Assembly: GCF_028688795.1 (NCBI RefSeq)
Contig: NZ_JAQTXM010000009.1
Location: 62,001 to 126,000, forward strand
Reading direction: 5' to 3'
From: Rhodoferax sp.
GTDB lineage: Bacteria > Pseudomonadota > Gammaproteobacteria > Burkholderiales > Burkholderiaceae_C
DNA length: 64,000 nt
The position numbers were made by a program, and so were the translations under genes. A model generated the notes under the pieces. It had not been told where the DNA came from, did not search any database, and worked only from the letters and a program-made list of their open reading frames with translations. Each line of letters starts with the position of its first letter. Within the stretch, counting starts at the first letter, position 1. Below, in pieces: positions 9,305 to 17,700 of the stretch.

Positions 9305-10435
9305 ATGCAGCCATCCCGCCCACCTCGCAACCCGCGCTACGTCTGGCAACTGCCAGACTGGCCGCACTTCACCTTTGACGCAACTGCGCTGGCCGCACCT
9401 CTGGCCCAAGTGCACCGCGCGCAAGGTCAACTCATGGGGCGCATGGCCGCGCTGGGCATGGGCCAGCGCGAGCAAGCCACCTTGCAGGTGCTGACGCAAG
9501 AAGTCATCACCACCAGCGAGATCGAAGGCGAGCGGCTCAGTCTGGACGCCGTGCGCTCGTCCATTGCGCGCAAGTTGGGGCTGGACATAGGTGCCCTGGC
9601 ACCAAGCGACCGGCATGTGGATGGCGTGGTGGACGTGGTGCTGGATGCCACCCGCAACTTCGACCAGGCCCTGAGTGCCGCGCGCCTGTTCGGCTGGCAC
9701 GCCGCGCTTTTCCCCACCGGCTACAGCGGCCGCATGCGCATCACCGTGGCGGCATGGCGCACGGATGCCGGTGGCCCCATGGAAGTGGTGTCAGGTGCGG
9801 TTGGCAGAGAGAAGGTGCACTTCACCGCACCGCCTGCCGACACCTTGCCAGCACAAACCGATGCCTTTCTGCAGTGGTTCAATGCCGCCCCGGTGGGCGA
9901 TGCCTTGATCAAGGCCGGGCTGGCCCACCTGTGGCTGGTGACGTTGCACCCGTTTGACGACGGCAATGGCCGCATCAGCCGCGCCGTGGGCGACATGGCG
10001 CTGGCCCGCGCCGAAGGCACCAGTCAACGCTTTTACAGCTTCAGCGCCCAGATACAGCGCGAACGCAAGGACTATTACGACCAACTGGAGGCCACCCAAA
10101 AAGGATCACTGGATGTGACACCCTGGCTCAATTGGTTTTTGGGCTGCCTGCTGCGCTCCGTGCAAGGCGCCGACGCCACATTGGCGGGCGTGCTGGACAA
10201 GGCGCAGTTCTGGCAACGCTGGGCCGGCACGCCCATGACCGAGCGGCAAACCAAGGTGTTGAAACGCGTGCTGGACGGCTTTGAAGGCAAGCTCACCAAT
10301 GCCAAATGGGCCGCGCTGGGCAAATGCTCTGCGGACACCGCACTGCGCGACATCAATGACCTGCTGGCGCGTGGCGTGCTGCGCAGGCTGGAGGGCGGCG
10401 GGCGCAGTACGGGGTATGAGTTGTGTGTCAAATAG
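9305..10435 (+). CDS. Fic-family protein adenylyltransferase (DUF4172-type N-terminus)
   Basis: 376-residue Fic protein that probably AMPylates a protein target. The catalytic motif HPFDDGNGRISR starts near residue 215. An inhibitory helix motif TSEIEG ([S/T]xxxE[G/N]) precedes the Fic core, so it is a class II Fic with in-cis autoinhibition. The N-terminus (YVWQLPDWPHF) matches the DUF4172 domain, and the C-terminus is a winged-helix-like segment (DTALRDINDLLARGVLRR). ATG 9305 is used; a longer form from 9251 lacks similarity. A second, different Fic gene follows 230 bases downstream. Confidence 0.88.
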   Translation: MQPSRPPRNPRYVWQLPDWPHFTFDATALAAPLAQVHRAQGQLMGRMAALGMGQREQATLQVLTQEVITTSEIEGERLSLDAVRSSIARKLGLDIGALAPSDRHVDGVVDVVLDATRNFDQALSAARLFGWHAALFPTGYSGRMRITVAAWRTDAGGPMEVVSGAVGREKVHFTAPPADTLPAQTDAFLQWFNAAPVGDALIKAGLAHLWLVTLHPFDDGNGRISRAVGDMALARAEGTSQRFYSFSAQIQRERKDYYDQLEATQKGSLDVTPWLNWFLGCLLRSVQGADATLAGVLDKAQFWQRWAGTPMTERQTKVLKRVLDGFEGKLTNAKWAALGKCSADTALRDINDLLARGVLRRLEGGGRSTGYELCVK

Positions 10436-10440
10436 CCGTC

Positions 10441-10480
10441 TAGCCCAGGTGATACTTGCGTAAGAAGCTATCAAAAAGCG
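10441..10480 (+). repeat. Dispersed repeat, copy between the two fic genes
   Basis: TAGCCCAGGTGATACTTGCG followed by TAAGAAGCTATCAAAAAG resembles the other copies. The rest of the 230-base spacer (to 10665) shows no gene; it carries the promoter or leader of the second fic gene. Confidence 0.7.
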
Positions 10481-10665
10481 AGTGAATCCTATTTGCTAAA
10501 CATGTGCAACGCACAGATTTTGCTGTTGCCCAGGTCGCGCCCGGATGTGAGTGCACCAACTCTAAAAGTTAAACATTAAACTTGGCAAATAGGTTGGCAA
10601 AAATAAAACTAAAGCCAAATAAAACAACAGTTTACAAAGCTGCAAAACTTGGCAAAAATGCAAGC

Positions 10666-11859
10666 ATGTACACCGAACCCCACCAGTTTGAGCCCCTGAT
10701 CCCGTCCGATGCGCGTTTGGAGCCGCTGCTGGCCAAAGCGCATGACCTGTCCCGCGTGGCCACCCTGCTTGCTGGCACCCGCGTGCCGCCGGAGTTGCGT
10801 GGTCTGCTGCGCAACATGAATTCGTATTACACCAACCGAATCGAAGGCCAGCACACCCGCCCGCATGAGATCGATCAGGCCTTGCGCCAGGATTTTTCCC
10901 AGGATGCCGTGCTGGCAGCCAAACAGCGCCTGGCGGTGGCCCATATCGAGGCCGAGCAAGCGCTGGAGCAACGCCACAAAGGGCCAGATGGTGCCGCTGC
11001 GCTGTATTCGCCTGAAGCGGTGCAGGACTTGCACCGTGAACTGTTTGGCCGCCTCCCCGCAGCAGACCTGTTGACCCCCGAACAAGCGCCCATCGTGCCC
11101 GGCGCCTTGCGACAGCAGGATGTGCAGGTGGGCCAACATGTGGCGCCAGCCCATGCCAGCGTGCCTGACTTTTTGCAACGTTGGGCCAGCTTTTATGGTG
11201 GCGTGCGGCGTGGCGAGGCGGCGCTGGTGGCCATGGCCTGCGCGCACCAGCGCCTGGGTTGGGTGCATCCGTTTGTGGACGGCAACGGTCGCGTCATGCG
11301 CCTGCACACCCACACCCTGCTCAGTGCCCTGGGCTACACCGGTGGCCTATGGTCGCCGTTGCGTGGTTTTGCCCGCAGCACCGAACGCTACTACGCCCTG
11401 CTGGCCAATGCCGACAGCCTGCGCCGGGGCGATCTGGATGGGCGTGGCAACCTGAGTGAACAGGCCTTGATCGCCTGGGTGGACTACGTGCTGGACACCT
11501 GCCTGGACCAAGTCAGTTTCATGGGCAGCATGCTGGACTTTGCAACCATGAAAGCGCGCATCGAGGCCTGCCTGGTGTTTGAGTCCAGCGTGGTCAAGCA
11601 GGGCGTGCGCCAGGAGTCGCTGCGCGTGCTGCACTACCTGTTTTTGAGTGGTGAAGACATGACGCGTGGCGATTTCAAGTCGATGCTGGGCATGAGTGAC
11701 CGGGGTGCCACCGACGCGCTGGGGGCGCTGGTCAAACGCGGCCTGCTCAAGTCGGATTCGCCGCAAGGCAAAGTGCGCTTTGGGTTGCCGCAGCATGCGC
11801 TACGCTTTCTGTTCCCGCAGCTGTGGCCTGAGGCAGAGGCGGATTCTGTCAACATTTGA
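10666..11859 (+). CDS. Fic-family protein, class II
   Basis: 397-residue Fic protein with core motif HPFVDGNGRVMR near residue 201 and inhibitory helix YYTNRIEGQ ([S/T]xxxEG) near residue 60. The C-terminal part carries a winged-helix-like segment (DMTRGDFKSMLGMSDRGATDALGALVKRGLL). It is not a close duplicate of the first fic gene: the N-terminal domains differ. An in-frame TTG start at 10582 would add a lysine-rich 28-residue extension (LAKIKLKPNKTTVYKAAKLG). I prefer ATG 10666, but neither start has a clear ribosome-binding site. The target protein is unknown. Confidence 0.82.
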   Translation: MYTEPHQFEPLIPSDARLEPLLAKAHDLSRVATLLAGTRVPPELRGLLRNMNSYYTNRIEGQHTRPHEIDQALRQDFSQDAVLAAKQRLAVAHIEAEQALEQRHKGPDGAAALYSPEAVQDLHRELFGRLPAADLLTPEQAPIVPGALRQQDVQVGQHVAPAHASVPDFLQRWASFYGGVRRGEAALVAMACAHQRLGWVHPFVDGNGRVMRLHTHTLLSALGYTGGLWSPLRGFARSTERYYALLANADSLRRGDLDGRGNLSEQALIAWVDYVLDTCLDQVSFMGSMLDFATMKARIEACLVFESSVVKQGVRQESLRVLHYLFLSGEDMTRGDFKSMLGMSDRGATDALGALVKRGLLKSDSPQGKVRFGLPQHALRFLFPQLWPEAEADSVNI

Positions 11860-11868
11860 ATGCAAAAA

Positions 11869-11912
11869 GGGCCGGTAGCCCTCGTGGAATATGCGTAAAC
11901 AGCTATAAAAAC
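11869..11912 (+). repeat. Dispersed repeat, copy between fic and toxin genes
   Basis: GGGCCGGTAGCCCTCGTGG followed by AATATGCGTAAACAGCTATAAAAAC. It lies between convergent genes (fic and the RelE-type toxin), a position where a transcription stop would be expected. Confidence 0.75.
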
Positions 11913-11928
11913 GTTGCAGAACCAGCAT

Positions 11929-12219
11929 TCAATAAACCGCGTCATGGTCACCCACATTCACCGGGATGATCTGCTGGTCTTGAATGAGCAATTCCAGCGT
12001 GATGCGATACGACAGGTTGATGGACAACGAGTGCAGCCCCTCCAACTTGCCGTGCAAGGCGCGCAGGCGAAGTGACGGGTGAGCGGGGTTGGCCTCCAGC
12101 AATTGCAGTGTCTTGAGGTAGGTGCCGCGCAATTGCGGATGCTGCTTCAAAAACCTGGCGGCCCGGCGGTTGTATTGCTCCGTAAAGAGCAGGCTAAAAG
12201 GCACGGGTGCTGCGCTCAC
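11929..12219 (-). CDS. RelE/YafQ-superfamily toxin
   Basis: 96-residue toxin of a type II system, probably an mRNA interferase. Typical features are FTEQYNRRAARFLKQHPQLR, LRLRALHGKLEGLHSLSINLSYRITLE (the arginine-rich substrate strand) and the terminal VNVGDHDAVY. I start it at GTG 12219, which overlaps the antitoxin stop as GTGA, the arrangement expected for coupled translation. The longer open frame to 12330 overlaps the antitoxin gene and is not credible. Confidence 0.85.
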   Translation of the reverse strand: MSAAPVPFSLLFTEQYNRRAARFLKQHPQLRGTYLKTLQLLEANPAHPSLRLRALHGKLEGLHSLSINLSYRITLELLIQDQQIIPVNVGDHDAVY

Positions 12220-12491
12220 GCTGCGTTCATCGCATCCAGTCGCGCCAAGTGGGCTTCGGGCGACTCTTGCACCATACGGCCTGCGGCCAAGTCGGCACGG
12301 CTCTGCGCCAATGCAGCATCTAACTCGCATTCGCGCAGATAGTGGTAATGCGCCATGTCCATCACCACAAACCTGTCTTTTCCCCGCACTGAAACAATGG
12401 CTTCGGGCGCAGTGCTGAGCGCGAACTCAATGGCAGAGATGCCCTTGGTCTTTAGGTCGTTTGCGCTGATGTGGGTCATGTTGAGTGCCAT
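12216..12491 (-). CDS. Phd/YefM-type antitoxin
   Basis: 91-residue partner of the downstream toxin. It has an N-terminal DNA-binding part (MTHISANDLKTKGISAIEFAL, then VRGKDRFVVMDMAHYHYLRE) of the Phd/YefM kind and an acidic/alanine-rich tail that would wrap the toxin. Two starts are possible, ATG 12491 and ATG 12479. Proteins of this family repress their own promoter, which would lie in 12492-12650. Confidence 0.82.
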   Translation of the reverse strand: MALNMTHISANDLKTKGISAIEFALSTAPEAIVSVRGKDRFVVMDMAHYHYLRECELDAALAQSRADLAAGRMVQESPEAHLARLDAMNAA

Positions 12492-12552
12492 AAAGTATGG
12501 TGAATAATGCTTTTCATCGTACGCTGGAAGGAGCGATTAAGGAAGTTGTCTA

Positions 12553-12660
12553 CAGGCGGACGTGGCGCTGTCCCGTTATGTGGCGGCGATTGACACGGTG
12601 TTTATGCTGGCGGTGCTGGCGCAGCGGGTGAATATATTTATGCATAAAACGGGTTGTAGA
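12553..12660 (+). pseudogene. Possible remnant of an MFS-type membrane protein
   Basis: One frame reads ALSRYVAAIDTVFMLAVLAQ, which resembles the last membrane helices of DHA2-type multidrug transporters. It has no start and runs into a dispersed repeat. Only about 35 residues remain, so this is a weak call. Confidence 0.3.
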
Positions 12661-12694
12661 CTTTGTGGAATATGCGCATGCAGCTATTAAAAAC
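12651..12694 (+). repeat. Dispersed repeat copy before the truncated nuclease gene
   Basis: GGGTTGTAGACTTTGTGGAA followed by TATGCGCATGCAGCTATTAAAAACG. It sits at the 3' side of the minus-strand gene ending at 12710, as other copies sit next to gene ends. Confidence 0.75.
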
Positions 12695-12709
12695 GTATTA
12701 AATCAAGCC

Positions 12710-13930
12710 TCAAACACCGTCCCACACCGCCCGCGTCTCCACCACCTCAATCAAACGCCCAGCGCTAAACCCCTGCGGGTAAAGGCCCTGTGGTTCTGCA
12801 TGGGCAGCAGGCACAGCCTGCGTAAACATGCCGCTCGGGTCATGCAGCAAATGCCGGTCATCGCGAAGCGCAATCAGCAACTCTTCGACCGAAATTTTCA
12901 GGAAACCGCCAAACCGCTGGTGGTCGCACTCGATGCTGGTGTCCACAATCCAGCCGTAAATAGCGGGGGCTGGCGCACCCACCTCCAGCCCAAGGCGTTG
13001 CGCCAACTCGGCTTCATTGGTTAACGCCAGTTGCACGGCAGCCACCTTGCGGCGAATTTGCTGGCCCGCCTTGCGCAGCGTGGTGGTCTCGTGCTGCCAG
13101 GCGTCTTGCTGGCTGCGGCGCAGGTAGGTGGACTTCACCTCCAGCACCAGCACCGTGCCATCACGCGCGCAGATCACGTCCACCTCACCGGCGTTGCCGT
13201 CTAGCCCCACCGGCGGGTGCCAGTTCAACGCCACTCTGAAACCCCGCTGCTCCAGCATGGCACCCAGCTGGGTTTCTATGCGCTGGGTCTCGGCGCGAAA
13301 CTCGCCGCGCCGCTGACCCAAACGCCGCAGGTTGTTGATGGCTGCCGTGCTGTTGTTTTGCAAGCCCACCACCCAGGGCAACTGCAGCAGCGTTTGGCCC
13401 ATTTTCAGAATTGGCCGCTCAAACAGGTCAGGCTTCAAGCCCGTGGCGCCAGCCCGCAATTGGGTGGCCAGCTTGCTCCAGTCACTGGTCCAGAAGTCAA
13501 CAATCGCCGCCGCATGGCGTGGGTTGCCTTGCGGGTGCTCTGGCGCCACCGTCCAGCCCACCATGTTGGCGATCTTGTCATCACGGCTGGACCAGGTGAG
13601 AGGGAACCGATTTTGGCTGCCATCCCGCAAGCCGTTGAAGGCCAGCATGCCCAGCGCCATCGCCCAGTTGCCCGTGCTGCGCAAATGGTTGACGTAGGTT
13701 TCCAGAAAATCCCGCTGAAAGAACACGTTCATCAGCTCCAGCGACAACAGCGCCTGAAACAGCGGCACGGTGTCGCCCGCCTTAGTGGTCACGGTGTCGC
13801 TCACGCCATACACATCGGTCAGTTGCAACTGCGTGCGCAGCGCCTTGATGTAGGCCAATTGGTTCAGTTCGTGGTTTTCTGCGCTGCCAATCCGCTGCGT
13901 CGCCATGCCGGAATCCACAAACGATTCCAC
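12710..13930 (-). CDS. PD-(D/E)XK-nuclease-like protein, probably 5'-truncated
   Basis: 406-residue product from a GTG. A nuclease-like core is visible near residues 250-270: GEVDVICARDGTVLVLEVKS, i.e. acidic residue then E-x-K, followed by arginine-rich RRKVAAVQLAL. The N-terminal 200 residues are alpha-helical with no motif I recognise. Directly upstream (13980-13941), another frame reads IWAEQVWANDTG, which would continue smoothly into HYRAVESFVD after one missing base. That region then meets lower-G+C DNA at about 13981. I infer that this is the 3' part of a longer host gene, cut by the island next to it and carrying a frameshift. It may no longer be expressed as drawn. Confidence 0.6.
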   Translation of the reverse strand: MESFVDSGMATQRIGSAENHELNQLAYIKALRTQLQLTDVYGVSDTVTTKAGDTVPLFQALLSLELMNVFFQRDFLETYVNHLRSTGNWAMALGMLAFNGLRDGSQNRFPLTWSSRDDKIANMVGWTVAPEHPQGNPRHAAAIVDFWTSDWSKLATQLRAGATGLKPDLFERPILKMGQTLLQLPWVVGLQNNSTAAINNLRRLGQRRGEFRAETQRIETQLGAMLEQRGFRVALNWHPPVGLDGNAGEVDVICARDGTVLVLEVKSTYLRRSQQDAWQHETTTLRKAGQQIRRKVAAVQLALTNEAELAQRLGLEVGAPAPAIYGWIVDTSIECDHQRFGGFLKISVEELLIALRDDRHLLHDPSGMFTQAVPAAHAEPQGLYPQGFSAGRLIEVVETRAVWDGV

Positions 13931-13948
13931 GGCGCGGTAGTGCCAGTG

Positions 13949-14701
13949 TCATTGGCCCACACCTGCTCGGCCCAAATCCATTTTTAACTTCTGCAAGCAG
14001 GCTATAGCGAGATCAACAGTCGCTTCTAGCAATTCGTTTGGCGTGGGCGCTTTAGTAGAAGACGACGATTCGCTTAAAACCACACCTTGGTCGTAGAGGG
14101 TGTGGCGTTGCGAATTGACCGACGTAGCCCAACTATTGAAAAACTCGAAGAGTTTTCCTTCCTCTGGATCCAGATGTTCAACCACCACCGGATCAACATT
14201 CGGAATTTCGGCAAAATGATCCGCAAAAAGACATGCAATTGACAATTGTCGAAGCTGCTCGTAAGCCTCGCCAGCCTGGGCTGTTCGAGACCCGCTGGCA
14301 GGCCGTTCCCAAGGCGATCCCCCAGGAGCCAAGAGCTGCATGCCCGCGATGATGTCTTTGTATCGCGCCAAAGGATAAGAGTTACCTGGCAAAGCAGAAC
14401 GATGCGCCCAGATCGCCAAAATTTCAGTAGCAACCTTGGCTTGAGCTGCGTCCCTGATAGGGCCTTCCGGCGCATTGGATGCCTTGTCGATTAGCTCTGC
14501 CAGATAGTGCGCCATCCAGCGCCCCAATGTGTCGTTTAGCTCGGAAAAACCCAGCTCATCTGTCAGATGTGATCCAAGAGCCAAGATGTTGATCGGCTGA
14601 TTCAATACGTCCGCATTGTCGGAGGACAAGGATTTTCGTGAACCGCGTTTTCTCTTCGGTGTTCTCGTCATATCTATAGGTGTCGTCTTTTGATTTTTCA
14701 T
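13949..14701 (-). CDS. Unknown 250-aa protein overlapping the STAND ATPase gene
   Basis: The N-terminal ~30 residues are basic (TPKRKRGSRKSL) and look disordered. The rest is mostly helical (LGRWMAHYLAELIDKA, AYEQLRQLSIACLFADHF) with an acidic patch (DPVVVEHLDPEEGKLFEFF). No enzyme motif was seen. The ATG at 14701 lies 146 bases inside the 3' end of the STAND gene in another frame; the next in-frame ATG (14671) still overlaps by 116 bases, so the two genes are tightly linked. The last ten residues (MDLGRAGVGQ) come from DNA that looks like host sequence beyond the island edge, so the natural C-terminus may have been replaced. It could be an adaptor, inhibitor or effector partner; no function is assigned. 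Confidence 0.65.
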   Translation of the reverse strand: MKNQKTTPIDMTRTPKRKRGSRKSLSSDNADVLNQPINILALGSHLTDELGFSELNDTLGRWMAHYLAELIDKASNAPEGPIRDAAQAKVATEILAIWAHRSALPGNSYPLARYKDIIAGMQLLAPGGSPWERPASGSRTAQAGEAYEQLRQLSIACLFADHFAEIPNVDPVVVEHLDPEEGKLFEFFNSWATSVNSQRHTLYDQGVVLSESSSSTKAPTPNELLEATVDLAIACLQKLKMDLGRAGVGQ

Positions 14702-17700
14702 GCTCTATCTCTATTTGCACAATCAAGTCCATATCGGATTGAACGAGAAAGCTAGCCATGGATACCCGATCCATGGATAACTGCCATCCGTCAGACCGTA
14801 AATCCGAAGAATAGTACTGATGCCTTTCCCGCTTATCGCTAGGAGTGTCGCCCCACGTCTGATAGGAGAAAAGCTCTCGCTTCTCATCGTTCAGCCAAAT
14901 TGGCTGCGATAGGCTGGAAACAATTTGTCTCAGCCCCGGAAAAACGGACTTGGCCGGCGCACATTCAATTCGGCGGATATCGTTTCTAGAGGTGTCGCAT
15001 TCGTCCAAACGTAGGTCGCCCTCCAATGCATCAAGCCAGCCCTTCAAACGGAATTGGGTCGCGTGTATCTCCAAATCATGACCAGCATTTGGAATGTGGT
15101 AATCCCATGAATCATCCGCTGTCTGAAGCGCTCGTGCTAGCGCGCTGGCAGTTACTGGGGAAACGAGCGCAGATGACAGTCTGGCCGTGAAATTAGTCTT
15201 TTGGGTGTGAATGCTGAAACGCACATCGACTGCAATTGAAGCATCTGAAGAAAAGTTGAGGACTTCTAAAAAATCTTTGTCGTCAAAACCCTCTGATGGC
15301 TCATTCAGCCAATCAAGGGGCGGAGCCCACAATTGCCTCTTCAGAGGTTTGCATTGGCGAATATCTGAAAGCCACTGCTCAGGCTTTTCAATACTATTTC
15401 GGTCCAACCAACCCTCTAGGGTTCCCCAAGTGTCATCGTTACATGCGATCAGTGGGTATTGCTTCATCAAAGAACCAGCAGCGCACCACATTGCATGCCA
15501 CTCCAAGTGACTACGATATCGCTCAACCGTCGGCAGCGACCCGTGTCGATTGTCCGAAAGGCTGTAGTTGCTATTACGAAACCGATCCTGTCGTGGCTCA
15601 CCAACCGATCCTTCGGCGTCGGTTTGGACATGCCACATGTCAACTATCCAACGCGCCGCTTCATGCTGAAACGTTTTCATTGAGAGGCCCGAGAAAACCT
15701 CCACTCCGCGTGTGAACCAATTGGGAATAGTGTCCATGGGATCAAAGCGGAACTTGTGTTTTCCCTCGTGTTGATCTCTAGCCCGCGCCACTTTCTGATT
15801 TGGCTCGGCAACTCTGGCAAATATGGACTGGCCAATGTCTTGCACCTGCTCTAGCTCAGCCTTAGTCAACCGACCAGGCTCAATACATGCAATATTGTTT
15901 AGTGCGTTCTTCGCAGACATTCGCAGAAGCAAGTGAGGAAATGCATCGTCGGTCGCAACACCAAGCAACCACTTTGCGTGTGGCACAACTTGATCGGGTG
16001 TTTCCGAACTGATTCGTTCCAACGTCAGGATCAACCACATTCGAGCGGCACACCAATAGAACGGGGCTTCCGGGTCTTTGAAATGCGGCTCTGTATGCTT
16101 GTCGTACCGATTGACGACGTGGCCAAGGGTGTCTGAATCCTGAAGTCGTGCCAAGCAGCGAATGCTATGCGCCGCGCGCCAACGCATTCGGAGATCGATA
16201 TCACCAAGAAAACCGTATAGCAATCGTGCGACAGCCTCAGGCGTGTCTACTGGTTCATCGTCGACGCGCTCTGAGCGCACTTCTGTCGTATCCAGAAAGC
16301 GCCCTTGTAACCGCGACGTGAAACGGTCAAGAACCTGTGCAGCTTCTGTAGGCTTCACAAATTTGGCAGCATAGCCAATGAAGGAGTAGATTCCTTGGGG
16401 GCTAAGGGAATCAGAGTTATTTTCAATGCCAGCGAGAAGTAGCTCGGTAACCTCAGCATCCGAAAGCGCCAAGGTCTGCAAAATCCACTCTAAATCTGAT
16501 CCATCTTCGGACAAGTACCGACCAAACACGTGGAACTCTGAGACTACTAGCATCTTGAAGTCCGTACGGAACCATTCCTGTATCGCAAGTGAGGTGGGCA
16601 ACCATGACTTCAAATTGCCTAATACTGCGGCACGCCAGTCATATGTTGATACTTCTTCAGATTTGAGATTACACAATGCCTTGAGAAATGCCAGTCGGTC
16701 TGCACGCATCACTTGGCGTGCCATTGCACTAAGTAGAGTTGATGTGCTGAATTGGACTCCAAGGGAATCTGCCTTCCGCTTTGTGGCGCCGATGAATGCG
16801 TCTATCGCTGCTGAATCTGCGAGTGAGGCGCACTCTGTAAAAGCGAGAAGGCCTTCGAATGCAATTGCACGTTGCGCGGCGGCCTCTTTCCATGATGATG
16901 AATCCGGTACCGCTGGTTCTTTGCCAAAGGCAGAAGTGAAATCGCTGACTTCAACCAATCGCGATGCCCACGGTCCTTTGTTACCGCCATTAAGCAATGA
17001 TTCAACCGCTGCAACAGAGGATGGTCTCCCATCCAACGCAAACCGCAACAGTTCGCTTCTAGCGATCTCCTCAGATAAGGATGTGCGAATGACTGCCTGT
17101 GCGTGGGAAGATATTAGCTCCAGTGTTAAGGCCTCGCACGTATCGTCAAGATAGGTAAGCGCCATGGCTTGCGCTGCAGTGATGTCGCCCGACAGAAGTG
17201 CCGCTTTAATAACCACGGGTAGAAGAGTGTTCTGATCCACCACGGCCTCATCATCCCAACAACCTACAGCGGCCAGTGCAAGTGGCGTGCTCAATGCTGA
17301 CAGGGTTCGTGCGACCGACGCCCACGGAAAGTGGTCGTAACCGAGAAGCCGCTGATGAACCTCATCAACAACAAAGTGAACCCGTGTCGCCAGCTTGCGC
17401 CGGAGCACTTCGTCCATCGCTGATAAGCCCCTCTTAGCAAGTGGTTCTAGTACAGCGATTTCGTGCATGGCATCGCCATCGACCTCATCTGCGACTTTTA
17501 ATGCGATATTGAATATTGCCTGCCCGTCATCTGAGCTGATAGATCCTAGAACACGCGCAAGTCCCATCAAAAAGCTGATCTTTTCACTTGAAGCGGTTTT
17601 GGCAACCGCAGCGGCAGATGCCCAGGAATTGATTTTTTCAATGATTGGGTCATGCAGCGCGTGACTAAGAGCGAGCTCTGTCATTAGAGCCTCAAAGTTC

